Assembly: GCA_017456055.1 (NCBI GenBank)
Contig: JAFTKC010000008.1
Span: 1 to 64,000, forward strand
Length of the DNA: 64,000 nt
Direction: 5' to 3'
From: Clostridia bacterium
GTDB taxonomy: Bacteria > Bacillota > Clostridia > Christensenellales > Borkfalkiaceae
Position numbers and translations under genes: made by a program. This document shows, piece after piece, positions 61,792-64,000 of this stretch. A model generated the notes under the pieces. The model was not told the origin of the DNA. It saw only the letters and a program-made list of their open reading frames with translations, and ran no database searches. The stretch's first letter is position 1. Each line of letters opens with the position of its first letter.

Positions 61792-62601
61792 ATGGGTATT
61801 TTTTCTTGGCTTTTTAATTTGAAGAAGAAAAAACAGAATATTAAACTTGGATTAGCGTTGGGTTCTGGTGGAGCAAAAGGTTTTGCCGAACTTGGCGCTC
61901 TTTACGCGTTTGAGCAAAACAATATCGAATTCGATATAATTGCAGGCACTTCTATCGGTAGTATTATCGGCGCTTTTTATGCTAACGGATATTCTTCAAC
62001 CGATATTTTAGAACTTCTTAAGAGAGTGGACGTGAATCAAATTAAAAGTTTCTTTATGATTAAAATGGACACTTCGGGGCTCTTTAACGTTATTGAAAGA
62101 AATTTGGGTGCTCTTGATATTGAAGAGTTAAAAAAACCATTTAGAGCAATAGCAACTCACCTAGAGAGTGGTGAAGAAAAGGTTATAGATAAGGGCAGTG
62201 TTGCTAATGCTCTTTGTGCTTCAAGTAGTTATCCGCCTTTTTTTAAGCCGGCTATTATCGACGGCGAAAAATATATAGACGGCGCTTTTACTAATTCCGT
62301 TCCAGCAGACGTTTGTAAAAATTTGGGGGCTGATTACGTGGTGGGAATCGACCTTTCTACCCACGAAAATAAAGGTAGTTTTTTAGATAGAATTTTTCCG
62401 TCGTATAAATCTAAAATCGAAAAACCTTGGGAAAAGGGGTACGAGTTTAGCGACGTTATGCTCAATATGGATCTAAAAGATTATTCGGCTCTATCTTTTT
62501 CACAAGCAGAGGCTATGTATGAGATAGGCTACAAAAAAGCCATTGAACTTATGCCTCAAATAAAAGAGGATATTAAAAAACTAAAAAAAGGCAAGAGGTA
62601 A
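61792..62601 (+). CDS. Patatin-like phospholipase (RssA/YchK type)
   Basis: The 269-aa protein has the patatin catalytic features: oxyanion-hole GSGGAKG at 24-30, nucleophile S54 in GTSIGS, and D163 in the DGA motif. The Ser-Asp dyad hydrolyses lipid acyl esters. It is cytosolic or membrane-associated, with the N-terminal MGIFSWLFNLKKKKQ a plausible membrane-binding amphipathic start. Length fits bacterial RssA-like proteins. The next ATG follows after one base. Confidence 0.9.
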   Translation: MGIFSWLFNLKKKKQNIKLGLALGSGGAKGFAELGALYAFEQNNIEFDIIAGTSIGSIIGAFYANGYSSTDILELLKRVDVNQIKSFFMIKMDTSGLFNVIERNLGALDIEELKKPFRAIATHLESGEEKVIDKGSVANALCASSSYPPFFKPAIIDGEKYIDGAFTNSVPADVCKNLGADYVVGIDLSTHENKGSFLDRIFPSYKSKIEKPWEKGYEFSDVMLNMDLKDYSALSFSQAEAMYEIGYKKAIELMPQIKEDIKKLKKGKR

Positions 62602-62602
62602 A

Positions 62603-63574
62603 ATGCTTTTTACTTACAAAAGAAAAATTTTAGCATTGGTACTAGCGCTCTTGCTCGCCTTAGTCTTTATTACTGCTTGCACGGGAACTTTCGCTAAAGG
62701 TGATCAAGAAAAACTAACCGTGAATTTTATAGACGTTGGTTTTGGCGACGCAACTTTGATTTCTTTACCCGACGGCAAGACTATGCTAATTGATACGGGC
62801 GCTAACACTTCTTCTAATAAGGATAAAGTTAGTGAAACAGTTGAAAAATATACCAAAAGGATAGATTATCTCGTACTTACTAATCTAAATAACGAACATA
62901 TTTCAAATGCGATAAATATTGTTGAAACGTTTGAAATAGATAAAGCCTTTCTTCCGTACGTCGCCGATAAAACGCCTTTTATAACCTTTAAAAATATTTA
63001 CGACGCTCTATTAGAACGGGAAGTTGCTATTCAATATAGCAAGAGTTTTACCGATCTTTCTACCCTAGATTATACGTTGGTGTTTCTATCACCAAACGCA
63101 AGTGGGGTGGATGGCGATTATAATAAGTTTAATTACTCCGAGATTAAAACTCAAAGTTTAATAAATAATCTTTCACCAATAATTTATCTGGAATTTTGTG
63201 GAGTTAAATTTGTATTTTCAAGTGATTCCGAAATTAGTCAAGAAAACTGGGTTGTGGAAAGTTATAAAGGTGGTCTTTACGACACGTTTGGACAAAATGG
63301 ACATGCGCTTTCTCTTGAAGATATAGATTTTTACAAGTTGTCTAACCATGGTGGCGACGTTGGTAATTCAAGTGAGTTTTTAAGTTTGTTAAAGCCTAAA
63401 AACGCAATTATTTCGGTAGGCGGGGCAAATAATTTAGGTTATCCCTCGACTAGCGTTCTTACGTCGTTAACTAGCGTAAACCCAGACCATAAACTTTACA
63501 GAACGGATATGGATAAAACGGTGAGAGTAGAAGTCAATAACTTCGGTAAGTACCAAATTTATAAGGGAGAATAA
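62603..63574 (+). CDS. Metallo-beta-lactamase-fold lipoprotein (ComEC C-domain-like) with degenerate metal site
   Basis: The 323-aa protein has a lipoprotein signal (helix 8-24, lipobox ITAC, C26) and a ComEC/Rec2-like metallo-beta-lactamase fold: LTVNFIDVGFGDATLI start, MLIDTGAN and a late KLSNHGGDVGNSS. The HxHxDH metal motif reads T93-N94-L-N96-N-E98-H99, so three of four ligands are altered and SDSE replaces the GD strand. It is probably non-catalytic or uses another chemistry. AGAGG precedes the ATG. It is extracytoplasmic if the signal is used. Confidence 0.8.
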   Translation: MLFTYKRKILALVLALLLALVFITACTGTFAKGDQEKLTVNFIDVGFGDATLISLPDGKTMLIDTGANTSSNKDKVSETVEKYTKRIDYLVLTNLNNEHISNAINIVETFEIDKAFLPYVADKTPFITFKNIYDALLEREVAIQYSKSFTDLSTLDYTLVFLSPNASGVDGDYNKFNYSEIKTQSLINNLSPIIYLEFCGVKFVFSSDSEISQENWVVESYKGGLYDTFGQNGHALSLEDIDFYKLSNHGGDVGNSSEFLSLLKPKNAIISVGGANNLGYPSTSVLTSLTSVNPDHKLYRTDMDKTVRVEVNNFGKYQIYKGE

Positions 63575-63575
63575 A

Positions 63576-64000
63576 GTGGATTTCAATTTAGAAAATATAA
63601 AAAAAGAATATAGTAATTGCGACTGTGGGCAGAAGCACGTTCTCAATATTAAAGACGTGGTAATTGAGAGTGGAATTACTTCTCAAGTGGGTGAAATTCT
63701 TAAAAAGAACGGATTTAAGAGTAAACTTTTATTCGTTGCTGATAAAAACACTTTAGGCGCAAGCATTGGAATTCTAGAAAGCCTAAAAGACTTTTCCTTA
63801 ACTAAAAAAATTTACGTTGACCTTAGAGAAGCCACGATAAGTGAATCTAAAGTTATTATGGAATTACTTAAGGATAACGACGGGGTTATTGCCGTTGGTA
63901 CGGGTTCTATTCACGATATATGTAGATATGCTTCGGCAAAACTAAGTAAGCCTTTGTGCCTTTTTGCAACTGCGCCTAGTATGGACGGATTTGCGTCTTA
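63576..64000 (+). CDS. Glycerol-1-phosphate dehydrogenase-like protein (5' part only)
   Basis: An open frame starts at GTG 63576 (GGGAGA upstream, right after the previous stop) and runs off the window after 141 codons. The translation has the AraM/EgsA-type pattern: DCGQKHVLNIKDVVI, LLFVADKNT, GTGSIHDICRYAS and CLFATAPSMDGFAS. This NAD(P)-dependent family reduces dihydroxyacetone phosphate to sn-glycerol-1-phosphate. Bacillus AraM is the best-known bacterial member. The rest of the gene is beyond 64000. Confidence 0.88.
   Translation, partial: MDFNLENIKKEYSNCDCGQKHVLNIKDVVIESGITSQVGEILKKNGFKSKLLFVADKNTLGASIGILESLKDFSLTKKIYVDLREATISESKVIMELLKDNDGVIAVGTGSIHDICRYASAKLSKPLCLFATAPSMDGFAS

Overview
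This is a gene-dense, AT-rich chromosomal window with short intergenic gaps, many rho-independent terminators and Shine-Dalgarno sites of the GGAGG type. The rsmD-coaD-ylbJ order (as in Bacillus ylbH-ylbI-ylbJ), a CIRCE-controlled hrcA-grpE-dnaK-dnaJ operon and a SipW/TasA-type surface operon point to Bacillota, most likely an uncultured gut-type clostridial lineage with spore-forming ancestry. UGA is almost never used as a stop (one case in about 57 genes), although the standard code fits every gene. I saw no rRNA or tRNA gene, insertion sequence, phage gene or CRISPR array.

Layout. 1-495: a duplicated ~140-bp non-coding repeat carrying hairpins. 496-1792: an XRE regulator divergent from an unknown gene. 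1861-8909: D-amino-acid aminotransferase, a TIM-barrel sugar isomerase-like protein, a phosphoesterase, rsmD-coaD, ylbJ and rarA. 8909-14741: serine dehydratase, Tex, an acyltransferase, and an XRE-membrane regulator overlapping a polysaccharide deacetylase. 14801-19575: a minus-strand block with an ArsB/SLC13-type transporter, a TIR domain fused to BspA-type leucine-rich repeats, and a membrane protein with two Rossmann/RCK-like domains and a C-terminal RyR domain. The TIR and RyR genes are 10 bp apart and form my main candidate for an undescribed signalling or defence system.

19747-24015: a Dabb protein, a tandem-DUF1538 membrane protein with a double PII-like partner, an S26-type peptidase and proA. 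24059-27622: an XRE regulator divergent from a TapA/SipW/TasA-like matrix operon that has an operator-like palindrome in its promoter. 27736-35199: a small conserved gene, then the heat-shock operon followed by prmA, mtaB and a HIT gene. 35272-42853: gtrA, dxs, a CapD-type nucleotide-sugar dehydratase, two Wzz-like proteins and fhs. 42910-46459: an XRE regulator divergent from a large BspA-type lipoprotein.

46505-58671: a tandem array of mini-hairpins, then a ZTP riboswitch controlling purE-C-F-M-(formate transporter)-N-O-(AICAR formyltransferase)-D-L. This operon is unusual. Its PurF has Gly where the catalytic N-terminal Cys should be, the two PurH activities are on separate proteins (a PurO-type IMP cyclohydrolase and a stand-alone formyltransferase), and it carries an FNT-family channel. 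Formate channel, formate-THF ligase (fhs) and two formyl-THF-using transferases make a coherent one-carbon and purine module.

58724-64000: an NSS transporter, a TtcA-like thiolase, a small-multidrug-export-like protein, a patatin, a degenerate metallo-beta-lactamase-fold lipoprotein, and the start of a glycerol-1-phosphate dehydrogenase gene cut by the window end.

Six genes (dat, ylbJ, rarA, the acyltransferase and two XRE genes) have a -10 hexamer ending exactly 6 nt before the ATG and no Shine-Dalgarno site, which suggests leaderless mRNAs are used routinely here.
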